A stretch of DNA of 64,000 nucleotides from Gilliamella sp. Choc5-1 (GTDB lineage: Bacteria > Pseudomonadota > Gammaproteobacteria > Enterobacterales > Orbaceae). The stretch is from contig NZ_LZHH01000091.1 in assembly GCF_001690595.1 (NCBI RefSeq), forward strand, positions 1 to 64,000, written 5' to 3'. This document shows positions 16,939 to 25,830 of this stretch, in pieces (position 1 is the stretch's first letter; every line of letters starts with the position of its first letter). Made by a program: the position numbers and the translations under genes. A model generated the notes under the pieces. That model saw only the letters and a program-made list of their open reading frames with translations. It had not been told where the DNA came from and did no database searches.

Positions 16939-19068
16939 ATGTTATTAGTTAGAGGGCGTGAATATTTAGCGCAGTATCCTAATTTTACTTTAGTTGGTAG
17001 GGAGCATGATTTAGAACGAATATCGTCTATTCTTATTCGAAAATCATCAAACTCACTTTTATTAACAGGACCTGCTGGGGTAGGAGTTTCAATGCTTACC
17101 CTTGGTTTACAAGCTATTAAAAGTAGCCCTGATACGCCATTTGATTTGATTGTAAAAAAACTATTTTGGTTGAATTGTGATGCACTATTTTCCAGTGGTG
17201 ACAGCGCTAAAATTAATAATGAGTTTCAAAGTATCTTAAAAAAGTTAAGGCAAACGCCTGAATCTGTGCTAATTATTACCGATACGGCTAATTTTTTAGA
17301 GGGAGCACATAATACAGGTAATGCTCATTTTATCAACGCGTTAAATAACTCCGATAGATCAAATAATTTTCAAGTTATTTTGGAAGTGCGAGATGATAAG
17401 CTCAGTAGTGTATTAAAAGCCAGTACTAAAATGCCAGAACTTTATACTCTTTACGATGTTAAAGAACCGGTGGGAGATGATTTGAAAGCGATTGTCTCAG
17501 TGGTGGCAAAAGACCTTTCTGAGCATCATAAAATTCAAATTAATGAAGATGCCATTGATGAAGCTATTAACTTAACCAGTAAATATCGTGATAGTTTAGG
17601 TTTGGGGGGAGCACAACCTCAAAGAGCAATTTCATTACTTGATCGTGCACTAGCTAGTTACCGGCAGCTTACGCATAAACAGCATCCTAAAATTGTTGAA
17701 TTAATGGATAAGGTTGCAAAAAGTACGAATGAATCGGAACGGCAAGATTTGCAACAACAACTTGAGCAATGGCAAAAAGATTGGCAAGAATTAAAGTCGG
17801 AAATTAATAAAACTTATCAATATCAACGTGATGCTGAAACATTACGTTTCCAATTGCAAGATGAAATCACTCAACTGCAAGAAGAAGAGGATAATAACAA
17901 TAATGCACAGCCAAATACTATAAAAACATTTGCTCAATTTACTGCTGGTGGATTTGATACCCCTGCAGTGGCTAAATTAAAAGAAAAGATTAGACAAATT
18001 GATACAGAAATTGCTCAGAATAACAACCAACATCAAAAATTGGTGATGCTAGCCAATAAAGATTTGAGGCTTAATCGTCAAGAGGTGATTACGGAATTTA
18101 GTAAAGTTTCGGGAATTCCTGCAAATAAACTTGATGAAAATGAAGTTGAAAATTTGATTAATTTGGAAGCAAATTTATTATCACGAATCTTTGGTCAAGA
18201 TAGTATTGTTAAACATGTTGCCAATTCAGTAAAAGTTGCTAAAGTCGATGCACTAGAAGAACCAGGCCCTGCGATGTCCTACTTATTTTTAGGTCCGTCA
18301 GGGGTGGGTAAAACAGAAATGGCTAAAGCATTAGCGAAGTATGTCTATGGTGATGAAAAGTCATTAGTTCGTTTTGATATGTCTGAATACATGGAAAAAC
18401 ACGCTGTCGCTAAATTGATTGGTGCACCACCAGGATATGAAGGATTTGAAGCTGGTGGCATATTAACTAACTCAGTTAGAGCAAAACCCGTTGGTATCTA
18501 TCTATTTGATGAGATAGAAAAGGCACATCCTGATGTATTTAATATCTTCTTACAGATTTTATCAGATGGTAGGTTAACCGATAATGTTGGTCGAACAGTC
18601 GATTTTTCAGATATTATGATTATTATGACTTCAAATATTGGACAACCTTACTATTTAGATCCGAACCTTTCAAATGAAGCTGCATGCGAATTGGCGACAA
18701 ATGAACTCAATAATACTTATCGTTCTGAGCTGCTTAATCGTTTTAATGGGAGAGAAAATATTCTCCATTTCAAACGTCTTCCGATGGACGTTATTGAACG
18801 GATTATTTGGCGTGAAATTGATAAACTGAATCGAGCATATCAACCACGTGGTTTCTCTGTAGAGATATCTGATTCTTGTATAAGTGCATTTTGTCATGAC
18901 CATTATGATTTAATTCGTGGTGCCAGAGGATTACCTGGTTATATTAAAACAAATATTAGACCATTTATCGTAAATCATATTTTACAAAATCCTCATGATA
19001 AAGGCACATTCAAAGCAGTTTATAATCAAGATACACATAGTTTTGATATGACATTTTGTAAAATTTAA
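16939..19068 (+). CDS. ClpB-like AAA+ ATPase with degenerate first nucleotide-binding domain
   Basis: The 709-residue protein has two AAA+ modules and no Clp N-domain. In module 1 the Walker A reads GPAGVGVS (residues 44-51), with Val where the Lys belongs; Walker B reads LIITDTANF, without the catalytic Glu; and the GAKYRGEFEER pore segment is replaced. A shortened coiled-coil middle domain follows (about 250-360, ending in a Glu/Asn-rich stretch). Module 2 is canonical: GPSGVGKTE at about 452, the pore loop GAPPGYEGFEAGG (Val of GYVGY replaced by Glu), LFDEIEKAHPD, and TSNIG. It is therefore probably a single-engine threading or remodelling ATPase. It is not ClpV of the T6SS or the housekeeping ClpB, since it lacks their N-domain. 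Its partner is presumably the coiled-coil protein just upstream. Confidence 0.7.
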   Translation: MLLVRGREYLAQYPNFTLVGREHDLERISSILIRKSSNSLLLTGPAGVGVSMLTLGLQAIKSSPDTPFDLIVKKLFWLNCDALFSSGDSAKINNEFQSILKKLRQTPESVLIITDTANFLEGAHNTGNAHFINALNNSDRSNNFQVILEVRDDKLSSVLKASTKMPELYTLYDVKEPVGDDLKAIVSVVAKDLSEHHKIQINEDAIDEAINLTSKYRDSLGLGGAQPQRAISLLDRALASYRQLTHKQHPKIVELMDKVAKSTNESERQDLQQQLEQWQKDWQELKSEINKTYQYQRDAETLRFQLQDEITQLQEEEDNNNNAQPNTIKTFAQFTAGGFDTPAVAKLKEKIRQIDTEIAQNNNQHQKLVMLANKDLRLNRQEVITEFSKVSGIPANKLDENEVENLINLEANLLSRIFGQDSIVKHVANSVKVAKVDALEEPGPAMSYLFLGPSGVGKTEMAKALAKYVYGDEKSLVRFDMSEYMEKHAVAKLIGAPPGYEGFEAGGILTNSVRAKPVGIYLFDEIEKAHPDVFNIFLQILSDGRLTDNVGRTVDFSDIMIIMTSNIGQPYYLDPNLSNEAACELATNELNNTYRSELLNRFNGRENILHFKRLPMDVIERIIWREIDKLNRAYQPRGFSVEISDSCISAFCHDHYDLIRGARGLPGYIKTNIRPFIVNHILQNPHDKGTFKAVYNQDTHSFDMTFCKI

Positions 19069-19092
19069 AAAGGGGCAAATAGAAGTGCTTTT

Positions 19093-19127
19093 CATAAACT
19101 GTTACCTTTAGGCGGTAACGGTTTATG
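19093..19127 (+). repeat. Long perfect hairpin after the AAA+ gene
   Basis: CATAAACTGTTACC pairs with GGTAACGGTTTATG (14 base pairs, one a G-U) around the loop TTTAGGC; four more pairs extend it after a one-base bulge. It lies 25 bases after the AAA+ stop codon. There is no T tract, so it is not a classical terminator; it could protect the mRNA 3' end or be a REP-like sequence. A weaker CCCCTT/AAGGGG stem follows at 19203-19223. Confidence 0.6.
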
Positions 19128-19250
19128 GAAAATTACCAAAATTGGTTCCAATGTTACCCGTTGGGTATCTCAAAGTTAGAGTATATTATTATGATAATTC
19201 CCCCCTTTAAAAAATCAAGGGGTATTATGCTAGATGAAAGTCAGAAAAGG

Positions 19251-19826
19251 TTAATTGGATAGGTGTTGATAAAGTGTAATTACACCAATCAGAATAAGTA
19301 CCAAGCCACCTAAAAATTCTGCTCGCTTTCCAATTAAACATCCCAATTTATTGCCTAGCAATAGCCCAATAGTAACCATTAAACAGGTTGCTATCCCAAT
19401 CATTGTTGCAGCAAAAAAGATATTGACGCTTGCTAATGCCAGTCCAATCCCAACAGCAAATGCATCAATACTGGTTGATATTGCTGTAAAAATTAATATT
19501 AAAGAAGATTTTTTTGATGAGGCTCCTTTATCATCTTGGCAATCTTCATCAGAATTTTTAAAACTACTGTAAATCATGTTAATACCCAAAAATAACATGA
19601 CAGCAAAAACAACCCAATGGTCCCATTGTTGGATATATTGCAATGCAATATAGCCAATTAACCAACCCAGTAATGGCGTAATAGCTTCGACAACACCAAA
19701 TAAAATACCGACTTTGAGTGCCCCTAAAAATCGGGTTGATTTAAGCGTAACTCCACGACATACAGCGACAGCAAAGGCATCGGTTGACATAGCCAGTGCT
19801 AACAACAAAATAGCCCAAAAACTCAT
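19251..19826 (-). CDS. mntP: Manganese efflux pump MntP
   Basis: MntP exports Mn(II) across the inner membrane. The 191 residues form six membrane helices arranged as two related halves, each with an Asp-containing motif: STDAFAVAVCRG near residue 14 and STSIDAFAVGIGLA near residue 117. Length and motifs match E. coli MntP (188). In E. coli a Mn-sensing yybP-ykoY riboswitch precedes the gene; the 63 bases between pilW and mntP here are too short and show no such structure. Its promoter, if separate from the pilW unit, was not identified. Confidence 0.93.
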   Translation of the reverse strand: MSFWAILLLALAMSTDAFAVAVCRGVTLKSTRFLGALKVGILFGVVEAITPLLGWLIGYIALQYIQQWDHWVVFAVMLFLGINMIYSSFKNSDEDCQDDKGASSKKSSLILIFTAISTSIDAFAVGIGLALASVNIFFAATMIGIATCLMVTIGLLLGNKLGCLIGKRAEFLGGLVLILIGVITLYQHLSN

Positions 19827-19889
19827 GACATATACTCTTGCTTTACATTATATTAATTTAATTATTATTAAATAATAATTCGTTATGAT

Positions 19890-20504
19890 TTATTGTTTTG
19901 TTACTGAAAATAAATAATTTGCGACTTTAATATCGCCTTTACTTTGATATAGTTCAGCTGTTTGTTTGACGCTATCTCGACGGTTTGCATCATATTGAAA
20001 AAGTAGGTTAAACATTAAGTCAGCTGTTTTTTTATCTTTATTTTGGATAGCACAATAGCCATATTGCTCATAAGCATCGGCTTTCCAACGGTGGCGATCT
20101 AAATCAAGGCTTTGCTGAAATTGCTGTTTTGCTTCTTGATAACGATCCCGACCACATAAAAAAGAACCATAATGCACATGATATAATCCATTACCTGGTT
20201 GCATTTGCGTAATACGTTTGTAAATTATTTCGGCTTCGTTATATTCACCAACATGTTGATCAAACATTGCCATAGCTAACATAACTTGAGGGTTATTTGG
20301 GGAATATTGTGCCGCTAATTTCAGGTTATAATGTGCTGCTTTGATATTTTCTGCTGATCCATTAGCTTTAGCAAGATAACCTAATCCAAGTCGCATTCTA
20401 GCTAAAGCTGCCTTTTCTGGATCAAACTCATTGCTGTTTTTCATTTGACAGCCCGATAGTATTACCATCAAAAAACAGCTAGATATAATTAACGATTTTT
20501 GCAT
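19890..20504 (-). CDS. pilW: Type IV pilus biogenesis lipoprotein PilW/PilF
   Basis: PilW (PilF in Pseudomonas) is an outer-membrane lipoprotein that lets the PilQ secretin assemble. The 204-residue protein has a lipobox (ILSGC, Cys19) and then tandem TPR helices: ARMRLGLGYLAKAN, AAQYSPNNPQVMLAMAMFDQ, ITQMQPGNGLYHVHYGSFLC. It follows rlmN by 27 bases, the order found in many pilus-bearing gammaproteobacteria. There rodZ, ispG and hisS come next; here they lie 40 kb away. Together with tfoX it suggests competence pili. Confidence 0.88.
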   Translation of the reverse strand: MQKSLIISSCFLMVILSGCQMKNSNEFDPEKAALARMRLGLGYLAKANGSAENIKAAHYNLKLAAQYSPNNPQVMLAMAMFDQHVGEYNEAEIIYKRITQMQPGNGLYHVHYGSFLCGRDRYQEAKQQFQQSLDLDRHRWKADAYEQYGYCAIQNKDKKTADLMFNLLFQYDANRRDSVKQTAELYQSKGDIKVANYLFSVTKQ

Positions 20505-20531
20505 CTATTCTTCCTTTATAAAGAGTTATCT

Positions 20532-21719
20532 TTATATTGTTTGCTGAACTAGATTTTGTTTTTTATAAAGTGTTCTTTTGGTACGGTCAACAACCTCGCC
20601 AGCCAATTGTCCACATGCTGCATCAATATCATCACCACGTGTCTTACGAACAATTACCGTAAAACCGTATGCCATCAGTGTTTTCATAAAACGGTCAATG
20701 CGTGTATTAGAGCAGCGAGCATACGCTGCTCCAGGGAATGGATTCCAAGGAATTAAATTAATTTTACTAGGTACATCTTTAAGAAATTTTGCCAGCTCGT
20801 GCGCATGCTCAACGCCATCGTTAATTTGATTAAGTAGTACATATTCAATCGTTACCTTACCATGATTTGCATTTGAAGTAGACAGATAACGTAAAATAGA
20901 ATCACGTAACATTGCCATATTATATTTTTGATTTATTGGCATAATTTCACTACGAATCTTATCATTTGGCGCATGAAGTGAGATAGCTAATGCAACATCA
21001 ATCATACCTGCCAATTTATCCAAAGCAGGAACAACACCAGATGTAGAAAGTGTTACTCGTCTTTTAGATAAACCATAGCCAAAATCATCTAACATAATTT
21101 CCATAGCGGGAGCAACATTAGACAAATTAAGTAATGGTTCGCCCATTCCCATCATAACTACATTGGTAATAGGTCTATCAGCTAGTTTACCCGTTACACC
21201 AATCGCATTTGATGCACGCCATATTTGGCCAATAATTTCAGAAACCGTTAAATTCCGATTAAATCCTTGCTGTGCTGTTGAGCAAAATTTACACTCTAAT
21301 GCACAACCTACTTGTGACGAAACACACAGCGTTGCCCGATCTCGCTCTGGTATATAAACAGACTCGATCATCTGGTTATTGCCGACATCAAGTGCCCATT
21401 TTATTGTACCGTCAGATGAACGTTGTTCTATAGCAATTTGGGGAGCTTTAATTTCTGCTAAAGTTTTTAATTGTTCTCGTAATTTTTTGTTGATATCAGT
21501 CATTTGATCGAAATCATCTATTCCAAAGTGATAAATCCATTTCATCACTTGATCGGCTCTAAATGGTTTTTCGCCTAGTGAAATAAAAAATTCTCTTAAT
21601 TGTTTGCGTGTAAAATTGAGTAAATTTATTTTTTCGTTACTTGAATTCATTGTTATTAGGTTCGTTGTGTTTGGAAAGTCTGAACAAGCAGACATATTGG
21701 ATGTACATAGTGTTGACAT
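20532..21719 (-). CDS. rlmN: Dual-specificity RNA methyltransferase RlmN
   Basis: RlmN is a radical-SAM enzyme that methylates C2 of A2503 in 23S rRNA and of A37 in some tRNAs. The CxxxCxxC cluster ([19 protein letters not shown]) is intact, as are the [11 protein letters not shown] motif, the resolving-Cys region near the C-terminus ([11 protein letters not shown]), and VSSQVGCAL with its methyl-transfer context. The 395-residue frame starts with a GAGG ribosome site. A start at 21650 ([11 protein letters not shown]) would match E. coli RlmN better but has no ribosome site. pilW follows in the same operon. Confidence 0.97.
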   Translation of the reverse strand: MSTLCTSNMSACSDFPNTTNLITMNSSNEKINLLNFTRKQLREFFISLGEKPFRADQVMKWIYHFGIDDFDQMTDINKKLREQLKTLAEIKAPQIAIEQRSSDGTIKWALDVGNNQMIESVYIPERDRATLCVSSQVGCALECKFCSTAQQGFNRNLTVSEIIGQIWRASNAIGVTGKLADRPITNVVMMGMGEPLLNLSNVAPAMEIMLDDFGYGLSKRRVTLSTSGVVPALDKLAGMIDVALAISLHAPNDKIRSEIMPINQKYNMAMLRDSILRYLSTSNANHGKVTIEYVLLNQINDGVEHAHELAKFLKDVPSKINLIPWNPFPGAAYARCSNTRIDRFMKTLMAYGFTVIVRKTRGDDIDAACGQLAGEVVDRTKRTLYKKQNLVQQTI

Positions 21720-21821
21720 AAGGCCTCGTTTTTACACATTATGGCTATTTCAATTTTTAGGAAAAAGATTATACTGGTTTTTACCATATCTTGCTATTAA
21801 AGAATCAATATAATATTTAAG

Positions 21822-22574
21822 ATGAAAAGAAAACCAATAAAATTAAATATATTTTTTATTTTAATTCAGACAGTAACATTGCTTTTTTATTCGAGTTTTA
21901 CTATGGCGCAAACAATTCCATTAAATAAACTAATTGGACAATTTGATGAAAAAAAGGACAGTGATTTTGTTGCATTAGACTCGACTGAATTACTTGTTAA
22001 TAAAAAAGGAATGTACCTACAAAAAGAAGCAACTGAGCAGTTAATAAAGGCTTTTAAAGACTTTAGAAGTACTCATCCAAATATTCCTTTTATAGTGGTA
22101 AGTGCAACACGTAATTACACTTATCAAAATGGAATTTGGCAACGAAAATGGGATGCATTATCGGCTAAATTAAATGATCCTCAAAAAATTGCCGAAGAAA
22201 TTTTAAAATATTCCTCAATGCCTGGCACATCAAGACATCATTGGGGTAGCGATGTCGACATTACTAGCGTTTCTTCGGAATATTTTAGGAATGATAAAAA
22301 AGGAATTATTCTTTATAAATGGCTTCAAGAGAATCTACCAAAATATGGTTTTTGCCAAGCATTTAATGGTGGTAGAAAAGGCGGGTACCAGCTTGAAGAA
22401 TGGCACTGGTCATACAAGCCTATTGCTAGCCAATATATTGCACAATATAAAGCCATATTAGAAAGTGATCCAAATGCTATAATGAAAACATTAACGTTCG
22501 CTGGTCACGATAAAATTAAACTAGAAAGCTTAGTTAAAGAGTATGTATTAACTGTTAATAGTGACTGTTACTAA
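21822..22574 (+). CDS. D-alanyl-D-alanine carboxypeptidase-like peptidase, M15 family
   Basis: The 250-residue protein has an N-terminal hydrophobic segment that reads as a signal peptide (cleavage near TMAQ). The VanY/M15B zinc site is complete: SRHHWGSDVDI supplies one His and the Asp, and EEWHWSY supplies the catalytic Glu and the third ligand. Such enzymes trim the terminal D-Ala from peptidoglycan stem peptides in the periplasm. It stands alone between divergent rlmN and the convergent sensor kinase gene, whose end is six bases away. Substrate is inferred from the family. Confidence 0.85.
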   Translation: MKRKPIKLNIFFILIQTVTLLFYSSFTMAQTIPLNKLIGQFDEKKDSDFVALDSTELLVNKKGMYLQKEATEQLIKAFKDFRSTHPNIPFIVVSATRNYTYQNGIWQRKWDALSAKLNDPQKIAEEILKYSSMPGTSRHHWGSDVDITSVSSEYFRNDKKGIILYKWLQENLPKYGFCQAFNGGRKGGYQLEEWHWSYKPIASQYIAQYKAILESDPNAIMKTLTFAGHDKIKLESLVKEYVLTVNSDCY

Positions 22575-22580
22575 CTCTTA

Positions 22581-23876
22581 TTAAAGTTTTCTCCAATAAG
22601 GTAAACATATTGTTACAATAAGCCCTCCACCATCACGATTAGTTGCTTCAATAGTACCGTTATGCATAATAACGGTCTTTCTTGCTATCGCAAGTCCTAG
22701 TCCGTAACCTTTGCCTAATTGAGGAGACTGAATACGGACAAATGGTTCAAAGATACTGGATAATTTACTCTCTTCAACACCAGGACCACGATCTTTAACT
22801 TCAATTTGTAAATATTTACCAGTTTCTTTTAACGAAACCTCTACAGCTTGTCCAGATATTGAAAAACGAATGGCATTACGAATAATGTTTTCAACTGCAC
22901 GCCGAATTTGCTCTGAATTCCCTTTAACAATAGAATGCGTGATTGGTGATAGATTAAAATGTACATCAATTAACTGATGATTAGCTTCATAGTTAGCATC
23001 ATTAATCACCACGCTAATTAAGTCTTTTAAATCAAAATACTCATCGGTACGATTATTCATTTCTGCACGAGAATAATTTAGAATCTCACCAATTAGCTGA
23101 TCTAATCGTTCTGATTCTAATTCAATTCTAGCTAAAGCCGTATCAATATTTTGCTTATTTTGTTGAGCAAGCCCAATTGCTAACTGCAAACGGGCTAGTG
23201 GAGTTCTAAGTTCATGAGAAACGTCATGAAGAAGAGATTGACGATCAGAGAGCAAAATATTTAGCTGTTCAACCATCATATCAAAATCTTTACCAAGTTC
23301 ACTTAATTCATCGCGGCGAGGTTTTAATTTATTGAACAATCTAACAGAAAGATCACCTTGAGATACTCTAAAAAAACCTTGTCTTAATAGTCTCATTGGT
23401 CTGGTTAAGTTCCAAGCTAAAAAAAGGCTAAAAACAAGGCCAACACATATCCCAAGTAATACAATTGTCATTGGCATATTAAATAACGCTTTTGTATCGT
23501 GATCTTCCTTATCTTCTTTAAATGAAACAGAATAAAGTGTTCCGTCAGGTGCTGCTGCCATACGCTGGTAAGCATATGTTGGGGTTTCTAATTCATCGTT
23601 CAAAATATTGACTTGCTCATTAACAGGAGAAACTAATTTTATTGATAATAAAGATCTTTCTCGTTCAGGTAAATGCGCTACAAAATTAAGTGTTTCATCT
23701 TCGCCTGCCACATGTAATAACTGAGCAATCATATCAACTTTTGTCGGCATATGATTAAGGAATCTTTGATTTTTATTTCCTACATAAATAGAAAACGCAA
23801 TCCAAGTTAATTGGAAAGTAAGATAAAAAATAATCCCAAATATAATGAGTATTTTCCAAAATAATCGACGATTCAT
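22581..23876 (-). CDS. cpxA: Sensor histidine kinase, CpxA-like
   Basis: The 431-residue kinase has two membrane helices (about 8-30 and 135-158) flanking a periplasmic sensor of roughly 100 residues. A HAMP domain (WNLTRPMRLLRQGFFRVSQG), a DHp domain with His221 in DVSHELRTPLARLQLA, and a HATPase domain with N, G1 (DRGPGV) and G2 (GYGLGLAIA) boxes follow. Architecture and neighbour fit CpxA; the periplasmic part is diverged, so the envelope-stress signal is not certain. RstB-like is the alternative. It starts 18 bases after the regulator gene and is co-transcribed with it. Confidence 0.7.
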   Translation of the reverse strand: MNRRLFWKILIIFGIIFYLTFQLTWIAFSIYVGNKNQRFLNHMPTKVDMIAQLLHVAGEDETLNFVAHLPERERSLLSIKLVSPVNEQVNILNDELETPTYAYQRMAAAPDGTLYSVSFKEDKEDHDTKALFNMPMTIVLLGICVGLVFSLFLAWNLTRPMRLLRQGFFRVSQGDLSVRLFNKLKPRRDELSELGKDFDMMVEQLNILLSDRQSLLHDVSHELRTPLARLQLAIGLAQQNKQNIDTALARIELESERLDQLIGEILNYSRAEMNNRTDEYFDLKDLISVVINDANYEANHQLIDVHFNLSPITHSIVKGNSEQIRRAVENIIRNAIRFSISGQAVEVSLKETGKYLQIEVKDRGPGVEESKLSSIFEPFVRIQSPQLGKGYGLGLAIARKTVIMHNGTIEATNRDGGGLIVTICLPYWRKL

Positions 23877-23894
23877 ATCAAGCCTATTAAGTCA

Positions 23895-24578
23895 TTAACG
23901 AATACGGTAGCCAACAGCTCTAATTGTTTCTATCGTTACATCATTTTGTGCAACTTGGTATAGTTTTTGACGAATATTGCTAATATGCACATCAACACTA
24001 CGATCGTAAAGCTCTCGTGCTCGGCCAAGTCCTATTTCGGATAATTCTTCTTTTGTTACCACGCGTTCGCTATGTTTTACAAGTAATACTAACAAATTAA
24101 ACTCAGTTGATGTTAAGTCAATAACTTGTCCATTCCAAGTGGATAATCGCTGTGGCAGATCTAATGTTAAACCGTTAAAATGGTATTTTTTATCATCAAC
24201 GGTTTCCACTGAACGTTCATCAAATCGACGAAGAACTGCACGTAATCTTGCTAATAATTCACGAGGATAACATGGTTTAGGGATATAATCGTCAGCACCT
24301 AATTCTAAACCTAAAACGCGATCGATATTATCGCCTTTAGCTGTTAGCATAATAACAGGCATATTACATTGTTGACGTATACTTTTAAGAACATCAATTC
24401 CATTAATATCAGGTAACATTACATCTAAAATTGCAGCACGATATTTTCCTGATAATGCTTCATTAATGCCATCTTTACCCAAATAAACGCTTTTGATATT
24501 AAAACCTTCATTAGTCAAATATTCGCTAAGCATTTGTGATAATTCAACATCATCATCAATTAATAAAATATTTATCAT
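23895..24578 (-). CDS. cpxR: OmpR-family response regulator, CpxR-like
   Basis: The receiver domain has the acidic pair DDD (residues 8-10), the phospho-acceptor Asp52 in LDVMLPD, Thr in MLTAKGD and Lys in DDYIPKPC. A winged-helix DNA-binding domain ends the protein (RSVDVHISNIRQKL, RAVGYRIR). LGLELGADDYIPKP is close to CpxR of Pseudomonas and enterobacteria. I start at MINILLIDDD (24578), which gives 227 residues like the family; the in-frame ATG at 24590 adds four residues. The neighbouring kinase is its cognate partner. Confidence 0.75.
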   Translation of the reverse strand: MINILLIDDDVELSQMLSEYLTNEGFNIKSVYLGKDGINEALSGKYRAAILDVMLPDINGIDVLKSIRQQCNMPVIMLTAKGDNIDRVLGLELGADDYIPKPCYPRELLARLRAVLRRFDERSVETVDDKKYHFNGLTLDLPQRLSTWNGQVIDLTSTEFNLLVLLVKHSERVVTKEELSEIGLGRARELYDRSVDVHISNIRQKLYQVAQNDVTIETIRAVGYRIR

Positions 24579-25014
24579 AATCGCCACCATAATCTAATTT
24601 TAGGTCTTTACATTATTGCAATAATAAAAAAAAGTCAGGTAGTTTTACTAAAATATTACATATTTTATACTATTGCTGATTGTTTAATTTACTATTTAAC
24701 TATGTAAGGAAGTTGAGGTTAATTTCATGCTTTACTCTATATTTTCAACATGATCTGAAAAAGAAATACTATTATCAGTTTGCTTTACAAAAAACACTAT
24801 CCAATCTTGAACAAAAAACTAAAACAAAATCTTTATTATTTGAAAAATAGTTTTACCATTTAGCATTATTAATATGGAGGCAAAAAAGAAAACAACAAGT
24901 CGTATAAAAGCTCATTGATAAAATCTGATCATAATTTAGTATATTTTAAATTATCAAATTTTATACCTTTAACGCTTTTTATGTAATCAATCGGTCTTTT
25001 TTTTAAAATTATGC
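24579..25014. other. AT-rich intergenic region, possible gene remnant
   Basis: About 440 bases separate the two-component operon from the tRNA unit. From 24707 to 24850 one frame stays open and reads like the end of a protein (HDLKKKYYYQFALQKTLSNL), but it has no start, no ribosome site and no recognised relative. A GTAAA half-site before the regulator gene is too weak to call a CpxR box. Nothing else stands out. Confidence 0.3.
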
Positions 25015-25043
25015 TGGACAATATCATTTTTTATGCGTAATAT
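25015..25043 (+). promoter_or_regulatory. Promoter of the tRNA-His/tRNA-Pro unit
   Basis: TGGACA (25015-25020) and TAATAT (25038-25043) are separated by exactly 17 bases. Transcription would start near 25050, about 10 bases before tRNA-His. Confidence 0.7.
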
Positions 25044-25060
25044 TTTGTCCTGCTTCTGTG

Positions 25061-25136
25061 GTGGCTATAGCTCAGTTGGTAGAGCCCTGGATTGTGATTC
25101 CAGTTGTCGTGGGTTCGAATCCCATTAGCCACCCCA
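25061..25136 (+). tRNA. hisR: tRNA-His (GTG)
   Basis: The cloverleaf is complete, with acceptor stem GTGGCTA/TAGCCAC, anticodon GTG in GGATTGTGATTCC, a T-arm with GGTTCGAATCC and an encoded CCA. Position 25060 is a G that would be the G-1 characteristic of tRNA-His, pairing with C73. It matches the E. coli hisR gene almost throughout and begins a two-tRNA operon. Confidence 0.98.
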
Positions 25137-25158
25137 TTTTATATAGCAGTAAATCTAA

Positions 25159-25235
25159 CGGCGAGTAGCGCAGCTTGGTAGCGCAACTGGTTTGGGACCA
25201 GTGGGTCGGAGGTTCGAATCCTCTCTCGCCGACCA
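25159..25235 (+). tRNA. proM: tRNA-Pro (TGG)
   Basis: The 77-base tRNA has acceptor stem CGGCGAG/CTCGCCG, anticodon TGG (TTTGGGAC) and an encoded CCA. It is nearly the E. coli proM sequence. In E. coli proM also follows hisR, with leuT between them; leuT is absent here. Confidence 0.98.
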
Positions 25236-25248
25236 ATTTTTAATAAAG

Positions 25249-25276
25249 AAGCCTATTCAGTTGAGTGGGCTTTTTT
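25249..25276 (+). terminator. Terminator of the tRNA unit
   Basis: AAGCCTATTCA pairs with TGAGTGGGCTT (allowing G-U pairs), followed by a run of Ts. It lies 13 bases after the CCA of tRNA-Pro. Confidence 0.85.
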
Positions 25277-25830
25277 ATTATCTCTTAAGTAATTGGTTCA
25301 TCGTTAATAGCCTTAATGTATAGGAATCCAGTTATTTACATTTCCTAATTAAAAAATCTTCTTAAAATTTATAACGTATTTTATCTAAAATAGTTTTGTT
25401 TTTACCTAAGATGTTTGTAAAAATTATTCAGGAATCTATGCCGTTTTATTTTATCAAAATTTGGTAGCGATTTACTGAACTTCATCTAAAAAGAGAATAA
25501 AATGACTATCATGATATAAACATAATAAAAAGTGGTGCTTATTTTAATGAATATGTGGCATAATCGATGGAAAGGTAGATAATAAAAACTTATTAACTAT
25601 TGTATACGATTAGACATCATAATTTGATTTCAAATAAATAGCTTGTGAGTTTTTAGGCGATTATTTTAATCATAAATATAAAACAACTCGTTGTTTTGTT
25701 ACTCATACATTCATAAATTATCTTTACAAATTGGTATTCATAGGTAAGCTGACATCTCTAATAGCCACACTTGATATAATTTGCTAACATAGAACACTTT
25801 TTTAAAGTAATAAATCAACAATACAATAAC
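25277..25830. other. Long AT-rich intergenic region with one copy of a dispersed repeat
   Basis: About 550 bases carry no gene. The stretch from about 25648 to 25705 resembles the inverted-repeat-bounded element at 50762-50830 (shared AGTTTTTAG, GAT.ATTTTAA.CAT and AAACAA.TCG blocks); this copy has lost its inverted ends. The last 100 bases presumably contain the promoter of the flavoprotein gene. Nothing else was recognised. Confidence 0.4.

Noticed and set aside
16939..19068. ClpV, the T6SS sheath-recycling ATPase
   Set aside because: It lacks the Clp/ClpV N-domain, its first ATPase module is degenerate, and no T6SS structural genes flank it.
19140..19180. Repeat shared with 46039-46065 (GTTACC...GGGTAT)
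   Set aside because: The resemblance is short and gapped, and could not be told from chance without a genome search.
19203..19223. Terminator between the AAA+ gene and mntP
   Set aside because: CCCCTT/AAGGGG can pair but lacks a T tract on either strand, so it is only mentioned with the neighbouring hairpin.
19827..19889. yybP-ykoY manganese riboswitch upstream of mntP
   Set aside because: Only 63 AT-rich bases separate pilW and mntP, too short and without the conserved helices.
24579..24640. CpxR box before the CpxR-like gene
   Set aside because: One GTAAA half is present on the gene strand, but the second half is poor (AAAAT), so chance is likely in AT-rich DNA.
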